Below are positions 16,897 through 28,500 of a stretch of DNA of 64,000 bases, piece by piece. This DNA is from Bacteroidaceae bacterium. Its GTDB lineage: Bacteria > Bacteroidota > Bacteroidia > Bacteroidales > Bacteroidaceae. A model generated the notes under the pieces. It was not told where the DNA came from, did not search any database, and saw only the letters and a list, made by a program, of their open reading frames with translations. The stretch lies in contig JAGCDQ010000050.1 in assembly GCA_017651245.1 (NCBI GenBank), forward strand, positions 1-64,000. The letters run 5' to 3'. The translations under genes and the position numbers were made by a program. Position 1 is the stretch's first letter. Every line of letters begins with the position of its first letter.

Positions 16897-19800
16897 TTAT
16901 GGACCTGGGGTTGGATCTGCTTCAGGTGTCGTAGATGTCTCTACCTTCTTTCCAATCTGCACATTCGTATCACCAGTCACCTCAGCATTATTACCACCAC
17001 CATAGATGTTACCACGAATATCGGCACCAAGGACTGTATGAGTTCGTTCCTCTGATGTTGTTGCACTTTCTACTCCTTGCACCACCTTTGTAAGAGGGGT
17101 TTCGAACACTACATCATCACCAGTTTGGCTACCAATATTCACATGCGTATTGCCCTTCACTTTGGCAGCATTACCGCCACCAAAAACATTGTAAATAGCA
17201 CCCATCTTATTAGCATCGTGACCAGGTAATATCACACTGATACTCTTTTCCTCAACAACTCTCTTTCCATCATTATCATGTACGAAGCTATCTTCACCTT
17301 CTCCATCCTTATTTCTTTGATATTCATTGAAAGTGATAGTCTTAGTTGTTTGGGTATAAGCATCTTTGGCGTACTTACCTTCAGACACGTTGATATTCAC
17401 GTAGGTATCACCCTCCACCACAGCAGTTTCTCCGTAGCCACCACCATAAATATCACCAATGCTGGTAAACGATTTCACGTTCAATGTTGGACCATGCTCA
17501 CCCGATGGTGCCGTGTAGGGAGCCTGATTACCACCGCCATAGAGTTGACCGATAATAAGAGGCTTACAACCCGTTTCTTCAATATTTACCGTAATTGTAC
17601 CCTGAATCTTTCCATTCACGTTGTTGCCACCAAACACTCGGTCGAAAGTGCCATTTGTAATAGTGAGCACCACATTATCTTGGATGTCAGCATCCTGTGC
17701 ACCGCCGTATGCCGCTTTTAATCCAGGGATACAAGCCATCAACAATTGCGCCTCAGCGTCCATCGGGGCACTTTTACCACCACCGTAGGCCTCATCCACA
17801 CAGAAATCACATCCCTCCAAATCTTGGAGCATGGTCACAGCTGTCTGGCGCACATTACCCTTTGTGTTCGATCCACCAAACACACGATGAATTTTTCCTC
17901 CATAAATCGTCACAGAAGCTTTACCTGAACCATAAACATAGTTTTCCACAAAACCACCTTCCGCACCTTCATCTTGTCTCTTTTCTTTAGTATCATAGGT
18001 GTCCTCTACCTCTGAATAATCTTTGAATCCCACATTGGCACCGGGATTTGGTTTTGTCTCACCATTCACAATAATATCATCTAAACCGTTTCCACCACCA
18101 AACACCTCTTCTATCTCATACGTGCCGTTAATGGTTACATTCGTGGCTGGCGTAGAGGCTGCATTACCACCACCATACACCTGTCTAATGCTAGTTTCTC
18201 CACAACCATCAATGATAACATGAGTCTGAGCAGTATCAGCAATCGCTTTCATGTCAGGCATGTAAGCAGCCAAATTTCCACCGCCATAGACAGCTTCCAC
18301 ATGGTAATTATGGTCACTATTATTCTCACTATCCAAGTTTTCAGAAAGGGTGCCCAAATGACCATCCCATCCCTGAGTCTTATAGACATGAACAGTTACA
18401 GCACTTTGTGGGCTACCATTCAGGTTATTGCAACCAAAGATATTCCCCTTCACCTTGCAATCTCCATAAGTGGTAGTTTGTCCTGATATCGTCGGTTTAT
18501 TCAGTGTCACAAACACATCACCATACACCTTAGCCTCAATAGGAGTTACAGCCGCTTGACCTCCTACTGCATCCTTAGCCAATTGCCCCAATCCACCACC
18601 ATAGACATTACGGTTGATTGTGCCACCCGTTAGATTGACGTTGGTTTTGAATATAGCATAATATGTGGCAGTTTCATTCGCAGGCGTTTCGTCTGTAATT
18701 AATGTATATGTATCACCAGACTTCGTATAATAGCCTTTTACCGGAGAACCATTTAACAATTCGGTAAGCGTCACGTATTTCGTGCGTTCACCATTATGCC
18801 AATGTGAGGAGTTCGTGTTAGCCAGTGCACCACCGCCATAAACTTCTTGGTTCACGATACCGCCATTGATGTTGACATCCACACCACCCAAGGTAACACC
18901 TCGCTGACCGCCGCCATAGACAGAGCCATTGACGGTGGTGCTACCACCAATAGTTACATAGGTATTGCTGGCTAAGCCCAGGGTTGGAAGGAACGCAAGA
19001 TATTCGTCCTCTGTTGTGTAATATACCCAAACAAACTTGGGTCCTTCATAATTATCGGGATAAGTTTCATAATAATCCCAATATGTACCTTGTTCTTTTA
19101 CTACTGGTTTGTTTGTTGTTGGATCTATTATAACTTCTCCTGTTTCAGGATCTATTTCTTTAGGAATATTTGCCTCGAGTTGCATGCTCTTTGATCTATC
19201 ATCACCAGAAGCCACATAAACAGGCGTGACTCCCTTGCAGGAACCAAAAACATTTCCTGTACCATCTACGCCACCTGTTCCTATGACAGCATTGTCTTTG
19301 ACAGTGACGATACATGTTCCACCACCTTTTGGCTTTGTCGGTAATCCGCCCTCGACTTTAAATCTTCCCACTGAAGCAATCTCACCACCACCATAGACAT
19401 TGACTCCTACCTTGGCAGCACCCTGAACGGTGACTTCAGAGTTGCCGCGTACCAAAGCCGAGTAGCCATGTGTCGCCAAGCCTGCTCCACCACCGAAAAC
19501 GCTGCCCGTGATGTTGGGTTTACCTGTTCCTGTTTCTTCAGATGTTCCTATCACCACCTTCGCATCATCTTCCACGCGACCCACTTCACCGCCGCCATAG
19601 ACAGTACCATATACCGTTCCATCAGTGATGCTGACATTAGTGGCGTATACGATAGCCTTCTCACACCACCATGTTTTATCAGAACCTCTGCCTGCTCCAA
19701 ACACATTGCCGTGCCTGGATGGATCTGAAGTACTCGCAAGACCTATCGTTCCACCAGAGATTATAACATTACATCTGCCAGTGTTAGTGTTAGTGCCAGT

Positions 19801-22800
19801 GATAGAGTTATTTCCAAGGATATTGGCGGTGCTGCCATCGTTCTTTTTCCACGTATAGTTGTAATCAGCACTCTTTGTGATATTACCCACATCACCTAAG
19901 CTTCCACCACCATAGACGTTACCATGAATTTCACCATCACTGATAGTGAGGTTGGTGTTTCTCTTCACTCGTCCAGCCTCGGCAAAAGAAGCAAGACCTT
20001 TTCCACCACCAAATACATCACCATCAATCTTGCCTTTCTTAATATTTACCTCAGTACTATAATACACAAAACCGCTCTCACTGCCGCCATAAACAGTGCC
20101 CTTAATGATAGGAGCATTCGAAGAAGTCGTGATGTTGCCTGCCGACTCTCCTGTCGTTTCCTTCTTTCCGCCAATAATCACATCAGTCTCAGAAGCTCTG
20201 GCCAGTGTCTCAACATACAGAAGGTAATCGTCGTTGGAATCAAAATATTCCCAAACATATCTGGTATCTTGATTTCCGTCTTTATCGACATAATAATCCC
20301 AAGAATCTGCATTGCTATCCGTATGATCCGTTGTTTTGTTAACCATACGCTTGGATCTGTTTTCATCACCTGAATTGTTATTCCAAGAAGGTCTGATTCC
20401 CTGACCAGCGCCATAGATGTCACCTGATTCTTCTACGTCATCTTTTCCGATAGTGGCAGCATCCAAAATATTGACAGTGCATTTACCACCGGCTTTCAAG
20501 GAATATGGCATTCCTACTTTTACTTCAGTATGTTGTGTGTCTCCTGGTAAACGAACATTATATCTACCTACAGACGCTTTCTCACCGCCGCCATGAACGT
20601 TTTGCCATACTTGAGCCTGACCCTGAATGGTGACAGTAGCGTTACCACGTACCAATGCTGAGTATCCATGAGTCTCTACACCTGCACCTGCACCAAACAC
20701 ATGACCTTTGATAACAGGTGTCAAAGTTGTATTACCTGCTTCTCCTATCGTTACCGAGGTATTCCTTTCCACACGACCTACCTCACCACCACCATAGACA
20801 TCACCTTCCACTGTTCCGTTAGTGATGTTAACAGTCGTACCACCATCCAACGGAATGTACGGATCATTTTCTGTTCCAGTACCAGAGATGCCTTCGTCAA
20901 CAACACCCACCATAGCTTTATCACATGTGAAATTGTCTGCTTTACCCTGACCGCCACCAAAGACATTCTGAGTGATAGTGCCACCACTGATGTTCACTTG
21001 CGTATTTCCTTCCACATTCGACTCCTCACCACCGCCATAGACGCTCTTACCAACGGTAGTAGTACCCGTGATATTGAGGGTAACATCTCCTGTGACCACA
21101 CCAAGGGTAGTGAGGTCAACAGTAGTATATATGTATTTATTAGTATCATCAAATTCACTGTCCTCAGAAACACTTGCGGCATGAGTCCATGTGTATTCTT
21201 CACCATCAGGATAAATACCGTCTGTAAACACACCAACACTTGCATTATAGGCAGGATTTACCTTCATCTTCGTTCCCAATGGCACTACGTTCACCTTTTC
21301 TACACTTGCAGAGAACCCTGCACCATATACATTCGCTCCAACAGTACAGTTGTTCAGCGTCGATGTGATGTCACCATCTACACGTCCCAATTTACCTCCG
21401 CCATAGAACGATCCTGTAATATGACAATCCTCCAACGTAGATTCCACATTTTTGGTCTCAGCCAAAGAGAGTGAAGCATATAATACATAAAAACGTCCTA
21501 CATAATTGGGCTGTCCACTTTGACCACCGGAATAAGGGATAAACTCACACTCGTATTCAGTAGATATACCTTTCCCAGTAGCATATTTTCTTGTATAGTG
21601 ACCAACCCATGTGTCCCAATCATTTCCTCCAGTTGCATCCTCGGCCATATCCCTAAAGTAGGAGGTTCCACCATAACCGGCACCATAGAAATTATCAAAT
21701 GTGGAGCCTTTTGCTTTTGTAGTAACCTTTTTGTTGGATTGCATATTGCCAAACTTAGGACCACCACAATAGAGCCCTACTTGACTATTGTTGATCTCAA
21801 CATAAATATTTCCCGTCACCGGTTTCTGACCATTGATACCACCACCATAGAAATTAGTAATATCAGCATGGTCTATCAACCATGTGACGTCGCCTTTCAG
21901 CTGTTCCTGACCGGCGCCAGCCATATCGCCAAACTTTCCGCCATTGATATAACATTCAGCATGGTCTGTTACTGAATTGACGTTTGGCTGGAAAGTTCCC
22001 GTCAGATAGAAAGATTCAAACTCTCCACCCGTCACAGAGATGGGGATATGACGTGTTGTATGTGAATTACCACCTGCTGTATGCAAACCATTGCAGAATT
22101 CCTTCATCCAGATATTGCTACCAAGGTGAATGTATTCTGTAGAGTTAGCGACATTTTGTCTCGCTGTTATAAACTGGTCATAGATACCGCCCAATAAGAT
22201 TAATGGTGAGCCAGCGGGTTTACTGCCTCTGTCATATTCAAACTGTGTGAACTGTATCAAAGTGGTATTCGTCACCTCGAACCATCCTAAAGGACACCAA
22301 ATGCCATGCTTCGGAATAGCATTATCTGTTTCCACCTTCTGTATCATACCTAAACCAGGTGAGTTGATAAAGTCGAAACGTATTGGGGAGATATTCTGAC
22401 GGGCTGTTCCGTGCTGAACGATAAAGCCATAGTCTGGCTCGCAGTCGTTATTCAAGTCGGCAGACATAATAGTGAATTTTTTTGATCCACTGGATGGAGA
22501 GTTTTGTCCCCAATAATGATGATAGTTGCCTACCAATACGATAGCATTGTCATATACGGTCCCAGAAGAACTGACTTGTCCCAAAGCACTAGAAAAAGCA
22601 GTATATACAACCTGATTATCATCATTGATGGATACTGTATTGCCCCCGACATATCTATCGCCCATATTTGATACAAATACGGCACTGGCATTATTATTAC
22701 CATAACCTTTAGGGTAGGCTACGTCGTATGTGGGGTCAGACAGATAGACTGCAGTACCCCAATAAGGCTCAATCGTTATTCCCGTTACACCTTCTGGTAC

Positions 22801-25539
22801 GTCGTAATAGGCACCTTGCGAAAATATGCGGCCACTAACCGAGTATTTATCTTTGTCAGTACAATAACGGTCAGCAAAGTTATAAGGTGGATATTCGTCC
22901 TCATCATGAGTCGTACCAGAATAGTCGAGAACATCCTTTATGAAATGTCCTTGAGTACCGCCAGAGAACCCAGTTATCTTCCAACCTGTGACCACTTTGT
23001 TTTTAGTACAGTTACCTGTGCCTACTTCATTATAATAGGGCAGACGGACTGTCCGGTAATTGAAATGATTGTGGGCTAAATCCTTGTCATAAACTGTAAG
23101 AGTAGTCGGATAATTTGAATTAATCGCGGCGCCAGTTGGCTTGTTCGCACCACCAGTTGTAGTGTTTGACTCGTTAATCGTTAACGATATCGTTCCTAAA
23201 GTCGGGGCATCTTCATAATTAATAACCGACGGATAATAGTCTTGCACTTTAAGTATAGGATACGGCTTGTCAGCAGGATCCAATACCCACTTCGCCATTT
23301 GACAGGCATTACCTATTCCTTTGCCTTTGTTGGGGTCGTCCGTAGCATACCACGCAGCTAACTCTCGGTTGCTGTTCAGTATATTACGGAAAAACTCAAA
23401 GCGTGTCAGGTATTTCTCTTCAGCTGCCAGGGCACAATTATAGGCAGTGATACGGTTGTTTCTGCTATAATCGGCATCGAAACGGTAGTAGTTGTAGCCA
23501 TTCAGATTGCTAACATTGGTGATTTTGGATCCGCCGTAAATAGGTGAAATGTTCGTGCCTGAAGTGATTTCACCATAAAACATACAGTTCATCACCATGG
23601 TGCGCAAATCGCTTCTTGTCGAGGAGAAGCTATTATAACCCACAATACCTGCACCCCAAGTATTGCCACTAACCGTTGCAAAACTATAACAGTTGATAAC
23701 ACGTGAGCTGCCATCAAGCCGACCTACGATACTACCGGCATTGGTGCCACTGATAGTACCGCTCTTTACGCCACAGTTATAGATGCGTGTGTCACCGCTT
23801 GCTTCATTGCAGATTGCCCCAACATTAGTACCACCACTGATAGAGACGTTGTCAAGGATCACGTTGTTAATCGTACCACCATTGACACTATTAAACAATG
23901 GTTTAGTGAGTCCACTAATAGTAAATAATCCACCATCAAAAGTGCCAGAGAAATTACTGATATCACCTGTATAACTGCTGGCATCGAAACTAGCGGTGAC
24001 TTTACAGTCGTCGGTCGCCATCATATTATTCAAGTCACCCACACTACTGATGTTAAGAGTAAACCTCACACTCATTTCACTTGGGCAAGACTCATCTTTT
24101 CCATCTTCTTTGGCGATGACCTTAATAGTAATTACTCCACTACTATTAGTTAAAGAAAATGGTGCCGTATAGTGCGTGCTATTGGTTGATGGCGAGCTCC
24201 CATCAAGTGTGTAATAGAAATTACCCAAGCCTGTTATGGAAATCTCGTTACCATTACGGATTATAGTTGGACTAAGAGTTTTAGCAGTAAAAGAAGAAGA
24301 CACGATATTTTCACATCTATTACTACTATAATAAGAAACAGCCCGAATGATTGTACTTGAATTCTGAACGAAAGGCTCAGAATAAAGCGTCCCATTCGTC
24401 TTACTCGGTTCCGTTCCATCCGTTGTATAATAAATGGCCGCCCCTTCTGATGTAATAGTAATCTCATTTGTACACTCGTCAGTGACTGTGATAATGGGGT
24501 CTGGTGGTGTTAAGGTTGTTGGTTCAATTGCTTTCGAAGCTACCTCTGTAAGCACCACTCCATAACGTTCCACGACAACTTTGAGAATTCCTGATGATTC
24601 AGCAGCATAAGTACCGGAATCTATGATAGGACTTGATGCTGTAGGATCCGCTTGTGTACCATCACCAAATTCGTAACGTATATTGTAACCTGCAGGTAAT
24701 CCATTATTTTCTGTAATAGTAACCATACCATAATTATCATCGTTGATGGTAGGAGCTTTAAGTAAATTAGAATGGAAAGACCATAGAGGCGTTCCAGAAG
24801 AATAAAACTGTATCAAACCTGGTCTGTCTTCTCCTGGTCGTGGAATTGTCGAATTACTAGTATTAGACCATGTCAGCCATGCCCTGTCAGCACCCTGTGC
24901 ACTATTAAATGAATAGCCCGACGTAGGGTTCACATTGTTCAGTCCTGGATATGGTGCTATTTTGTAAGGGCTACTACTATTATACAAAACGAGGTAGGTA
25001 AAATTGACATTACTAGGTATATCAGCAAGCCACACATCTCGGTCACCATATGCCTCCTTCTCTCGTATAACTACATACTTGTTCAGTTTAGGATTAATAA
25101 GCTGGATAGTATTAGGTTCTGAGGTGGCAATATTCTTAACGACCCAATGGGAATAAGTGTTATCAAAAGGGCCGTATTTGACTCCATTTTTATCAACTTC
25201 ATTCACTGATACATCATTGGAAGTAGTCAGATACTGATTTCCCGTTGTACTATTAACTGTAACAGATGGCCAAAGATACCAATTACCGTTATTGTTTTTG
25301 ATATAATAGACTCCGTCAGGCACTTTAGGTGTGGTCTGTCCCCACACATTCACGCCCATCAACATCAACATCAAAAACAGGAGTGTTCGGAGAACATAAG
25401 TTCCTTTAAAATAGGTTCTCAGTTGGGAAAAACTTTTTTTCCAGTTAGGAAAATATTTTTTCTCAGTTAGGAAATAAAAAAATCCCATCTTCATTTCTAT
25501 CTTATCATTCATATCGTATGTCATATCTTTCTTCTTCAT
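16897..25539 (-). CDS. Giant YGGG-repeat surface protein with chitobiase-type domains (2880 aa)
   Basis: N-terminal leader of unusual length: about 48 charged residues before the hydrophobic stretch (49-64) and a likely cleavage at VWG/Q (67). Then a lectin-like beta region opening DGVYYIKNNNGNWYLWPS, two CHB_HEX_C-type beta domains (about 345-420 and 425-490; YYTTDGTEPS and YYTLDGSSPS), a GLUG-like segment (about 510-650), an unassigned beta region, and from about residue 1200 to the end a solenoid of units like VYGGGExxxVxxNTxVxI. Ends in TSTTPEADPTPGP with no T9SS tail. The ATG overlaps the stop of the upstream giant by 4 nt (ATGA). Function unknown; an adhesin-like role is inference. Confidence 0.8.
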   Translation of the reverse strand: MKKKDMTYDMNDKIEMKMGFFYFLTEKKYFPNWKKSFSQLRTYFKGTYVLRTLLFLMLMLMGVNVWGQTTPKVPDGVYYIKNNNGNWYLWPSVTVNSTTGNQYLTTSNDVSVNEVDKNGVKYGPFDNTYSHWVVKNIATSEPNTIQLINPKLNKYVVIREKEAYGDRDVWLADIPSNVNFTYLVLYNSSSPYKIAPYPGLNNVNPTSGYSFNSAQGADRAWLTWSNTSNSTIPRPGEDRPGLIQFYSSGTPLWSFHSNLLKAPTINDDNYGMVTITENNGLPAGYNIRYEFGDGTQADPTASSPIIDSGTYAAESSGILKVVVERYGVVLTEVASKAIEPTTLTPPDPIITVTDECTNEITITSEGAAIYYTTDGTEPSKTNGTLYSEPFVQNSSTIIRAVSYYSSNRCENIVSSSFTAKTLSPTIIRNGNEISITGLGNFYYTLDGSSPSTNSTHYTAPFSLTNSSGVITIKVIAKEDGKDESCPSEMSVRFTLNISSVGDLNNMMATDDCKVTASFDASSYTGDISNFSGTFDGGLFTISGLTKPLFNSVNGGTINNVILDNVSISGGTNVGAICNEASGDTRIYNCGVKSGTISGTNAGSIVGRLDGSSRVINCYSFATVSGNTWGAGIVGYNSFSSTRSDLRTMVMNCMFYGEITSGTNISPIYGGSKITNVSNLNGYNYYRFDADYSRNNRITAYNCALAAEEKYLTRFEFFRNILNSNRELAAWYATDDPNKGKGIGNACQMAKWVLDPADKPYPILKVQDYYPSVINYEDAPTLGTISLTINESNTTTGGANKPTGAAINSNYPTTLTVYDKDLAHNHFNYRTVRLPYYNEVGTGNCTKNKVVTGWKITGFSGGTQGHFIKDVLDYSGTTHDEDEYPPYNFADRYCTDKDKYSVSGRIFSQGAYYDVPEGVTGITIEPYWGTAVYLSDPTYDVAYPKGYGNNNASAVFVSNMGDRYVGGNTVSINDDNQVVYTAFSSALGQVSSSGTVYDNAIVLVGNYHHYWGQNSPSSGSKKFTIMSADLNNDCEPDYGFIVQHGTARQNISPIRFDFINSPGLGMIQKVETDNAIPKHGIWCPLGWFEVTNTTLIQFTQFEYDRGSKPAGSPLILLGGIYDQFITARQNVANSTEYIHLGSNIWMKEFCNGLHTAGGNSHTTRHIPISVTGGEFESFYLTGTFQPNVNSVTDHAECYINGGKFGDMAGAGQEQLKGDVTWLIDHADITNFYGGGINGQKPVTGNIYVEINNSQVGLYCGGPKFGNMQSNKKVTTKAKGSTFDNFYGAGYGGTSYFRDMAEDATGGNDWDTWVGHYTRKYATGKGISTEYECEFIPYSGGQSGQPNYVGRFYVLYASLSLAETKNVESTLEDCHITGSFYGGGKLGRVDGDITSTLNNCTVGANVYGAGFSASVEKVNVVPLGTKMKVNPAYNASVGVFTDGIYPDGEEYTWTHAASVSEDSEFDDTNKYIYTTVDLTTLGVVTGDVTLNITGTTTVGKSVYGGGEESNVEGNTQVNISGGTITQNVFGGGQGKADNFTCDKAMVGVVDEGISGTGTENDPYIPLDGGTTVNITNGTVEGDVYGGGEVGRVERNTSVTIGEAGNTTLTPVIKGHVFGAGAGVETHGYSALVRGNATVTIQGQAQVWQNVHGGGEKASVGRYNVRLPGDTQHTEVKVGMPYSLKAGGKCTVNILDAATIGKDDVEESGDIYGAGQGIRPSWNNNSGDENRSKRMVNKTTDHTDSNADSWDYYVDKDGNQDTRYVWEYFDSNDDYLLYVETLARASETDVIIGGKKETTGESAGNITTSSNAPIIKGTVYGGSESGFVYYSTEVNIKKGKIDGDVFGGGKGLASFAEAGRVKRNTNLTISDGEIHGNVYGGGSLGDVGNITKSADYNYTWKKNDGSTANILGNNSITGTNTNTGRCNVIISGGTIGLASTSDPSRHGNVFGAGRGSDKTWWCEKAIVYATNVSITDGTVYGTVYGGGEVGRVEDDAKVVIGTSEETGTGKPNITGSVFGGGAGLATHGYSALVRGNSEVTVQGAAKVGVNVYGGGEIASVGRFKVEGGLPTKPKGGGTCIVTVKDNAVIGTGGVDGTGNVFGSCKGVTPVYVASGDDRSKSMQLEANIPKEIDPETGEVIIDPTTNKPVVKEQGTYWDYYETYPDNYEGPKFVWVYYTTEDEYLAFLPTLGLASNTYVTIGGSTTVNGSVYGGGQRGVTLGGVDVNINGGIVNQEVYGGGALANTNSSHWHNGERTKYVTLTELLNGSPVKGYYTKSGDTYTLITDETPANETATYYAIFKTNVNLTGGTINRNVYGGGLGQLAKDAVGGQAAVTPIEAKVYGDVFVTLNKPTISGQTTTYGDCKVKGNIFGCNNLNGSPQSAVTVHVYKTQGWDGHLGTLSENLDSENNSDHNYHVEAVYGGGNLAAYMPDMKAIADTAQTHVIIDGCGETSIRQVYGGGNAASTPATNVTINGTYEIEEVFGGGNGLDDIIVNGETKPNPGANVGFKDYSEVEDTYDTKEKRQDEGAEGGFVENYVYGSGKASVTIYGGKIHRVFGGSNTKGNVRQTAVTMLQDLEGCDFCVDEAYGGGKSAPMDAEAQLLMACIPGLKAAYGGAQDADIQDNVVLTITNGTFDRVFGGNNVNGKIQGTITVNIEETGCKPLIIGQLYGGGNQAPYTAPSGEHGPTLNVKSFTSIGDIYGGGYGETAVVEGDTYVNINVSEGKYAKDAYTQTTKTITFNEYQRNKDGEGEDSFVHDNDGKRVVEEKSISVILPGHDANKMGAIYNVFGGGNAAKVKGNTHVNIGSQTGDDVVFETPLTKVVQGVESATTSEERTHTVLGADIRGNIYGGGNNAEVTGDTNVQIGKKVETSTTPEADPTPGP
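18943..19602 (-). repeat. Internal supermodule, copy B, in the 2880-residue protein
   Basis: Coding repeat of about 220 residues, from VYGGGEVGRVE to TYVTIGG. Shares with copy A the order GAG-THGYSALVRGN, GGGExASVGR, CxVxxxDxAxIG, SGDxxRSKxM, WDYY, VWxY and a final IGG. Confidence 0.75.
20167..20801 (-). repeat. Internal supermodule, copy A, in the 2880-residue protein
   Basis: Diverged partner of copy B, about 1.2 kb away; HGYSALVRGN is identical in both. Between the two lie other VYGGG units. Confidence 0.75.
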
Positions 25540-28500
25540 TTCACCGTAATCTTTTTGTTATACTTGCCACCTGCAGCACGGATGATGTAAACACCTGTAT
25601 TTGGTATTTGAGTTTCGATGGTTTCACCTGGCTGGATGGTGAACGAAGCGATGGTCTGACCGCCAGTATTGATGATAAGCACGTCGGTCGCATCTTGGAG
25701 TGAAGACTCTACACCAACAAGGAGTTTCTGTGTGTAGAATCTCAATTCGCCACCAACTTCTCCCTTGGTCGGGTCGTGATCCTCGAAAGCGAATGATGTG
25801 TCACTCATATCGAAGACGATGCGTTCAGCCATTCTTCTCTTAGCACCATTACCCGTAGATGCCTCAACAAAGTATGGACGGAAGGCATCCACCTTGACGG
25901 CATCACCCTCTGCTGGCACCTTGTCGTAACTGCCACCATCCGATGCAAGCACATAGCTGTTCGTTCCAGCTTCCAACTCCATATTCAGATAACTTGGCAT
26001 AAAGGCATATTTGTCTTGTTGCACACCTGTAGCACCATCACTTACTTCAATCGTGGCATTCTCAGCCGATGCAAACGTAATCACCTGCTTGGCAAGATCC
26101 TTGTCAACTTTCGACCAGCCAGCGGTATGGGCAGGGCTAAAGTTGCCACTCAAGTCGAATTCATAGTAGGTCGCACCTGGGAATCCAATGATGTATGGTA
26201 TGCCTGATGTTAACCGGGCATAATCATTGTATGTACGCGAATCGTTATAATATGTTTGGTATGTGTCATTGTTGGCATCCTTGAGGTTATGACCCGCCTT
26301 CGCCTCATAATAGTAATCCCAGAGGAAGGTGTTGGTCACCGTCTTGTCATCATCAGCAGCAGTGCCCGTTGGGTACTCAAAGTTTGCTGTATAAACCTTA
26401 TTGTCTGACGAGAGGGTTCCTCCTTCCTTGAACTCACGCAACCAGTACTCATGGCCCACTTTGGTCTTCGAAGTCTTATCGACAGATGCGCTACCACTAT
26501 AGAAGTGGGTGATCTCACCCTTCACATTCGTAGTGACGATGTCGGCAGTGAATGGCAGGCTGACACCATCCCATCCCTTCTCAATATCCACGAATTTGTC
26601 AGGAGCGCGCTGGTACCACATACGCTTGTCACCCGTGAATTGGTATTTAATCGGTGCGTTAAAGTCATGCTTGTCCACCAGGAAGTGGTCGAGCGTGGAG
26701 ATGTAGCCATCACCTGACTTCTGTACCCAGTGACCCGACATCTGGTCATAATTTGAACTGCGGTCCCATTCAGCTACAGTGCGGTAAGTCTCCTTGCCTG
26801 CCACATAACCCTCACCAATGGCATCACCTTCCTCATATGCAAAGTCATGTAATTTGGCACTAACCACGTTGGCAGTCTTCAGAGAAGCGGTCAATGGTGC
26901 CTCGGAATCGGTGCTCTTTGCTGCTGTGTAAACGAGGAGGTTCTTCGTAAGATTTACATTCTGGAATGCCGTAAGGCCGCCATCGTCAAGCAGCGGAGGA
27001 TAGAAGGCGCCACCCTCTATATTGTTGTATGGTGCCGATGTTTGTAATCCAACCTTATAACCATTAGCCACTACATCGCCGTTACCTCCCGTAAAGTCGA
27101 TAGCCGTCATACCCTTGTGGGCAATCTTGGTAGCATCACCATTCATCGTCTGAGCAAAGACAGCATTTGAATTAAAATGAGTCATCTGCATCTTTCCGCT
27201 ACGGAAGTAAGCTGGTGCACGATAGACGCGATTACTGCCTTCAGTGGTCAATAGACGTTCGTTCGCCTTGTTGATGATGGATGGCAAATCTTGATGCGGA
27301 CTTCCTTCCACATAGCCATAAGTCAGCGTCTGTCCAAAGAAGAGGTAATCGTCTGGCCAGATAGGTGCCCAAGTGACAATCTTGTTACCATCGGCATCCA
27401 GGTCTCCACTTTCCTGACGGCGGATATTATAACCCTCTGGAATGGTGCCATCGGCATAGCGGAAGTCACCATCGTAGAAACGATGCTCCACATAACCCAA
27501 TTTAGGTGTCTCAGCGGTACCTTGAGCGGTACCTTGAGGAGTGTAATAGGTATAAGTGGCAGGATAGTACGACGTGCTGGTGACATTTTGAGTGCCAGTC
27601 TCATTCGTAGGCAACGTACCGTCAACATTTGCAGGGAAGTACTGATATGACTTGCCAGATGTGAGTCCACTACCATCATAATATCGCTTGCCAAGATAGA
27701 AACCATTTAAGTTATAAGTCAGTTCACCGTCATAGAATGCCTTGTCAGACATCTTGCGAGCATAATTGGCAGCAGAACCATTATCATTATAGAGCGCTGC
27801 ATTGCTTTCTGGATAGTAACAGTTCACTACTTGTGTACAGCCTGGATGTTCAGGATCATTTGGATTGCCAAATACGGCATTCACCTTCGAAGCACCATCA
27901 GGCAGTGCGGTTGCATCCGACTTCACCCAACAGTTCTCCACGAAACCATCACCAGCATCAGCCACACCAGCCGAAGTAAACGAGCCTGTAACGCCCAGGT
28001 TATAGACATTACCACAGAGTTTACCAAAGAGCGACGAGGTAAGACCACTGATGGTGTGACCATCACCATGGAGATTACCACCGAAACATGGATCCGTATC
28101 TTCTATGCCAGCAGCAATAGAAGTGCGAGCAGGAGATCCTTCTGGCACAGAGCCGTCTATGTCGGTGCGCAGAATGATATCAAGGTTCTCAGCACCTTTG
28201 ACATGACTGTCTAGAGGAGCATGACCTACAAAGGTCCCCGATTTGATCAGACCATTTTCATCTAACTCTGACTCCGATGGAGTGAGCAGACTCAAGTCGA
28301 AGAGGTTCTTCAGTTCATCAAGACCATTCTTGTCCTTACGTGGGTCGTCATTGGACAGAGATGAATAGTCATTGACGTATATCTTGCATGGACGATCCAC
28401 ATCAGCACGATCAATGTATAAGTGGTTCTCCTTATAACGCTCCATGATGTCACCCAAGTCGTGGTAGTTGGCCACGCGAACAGGCACACAGTTGGAGTAA

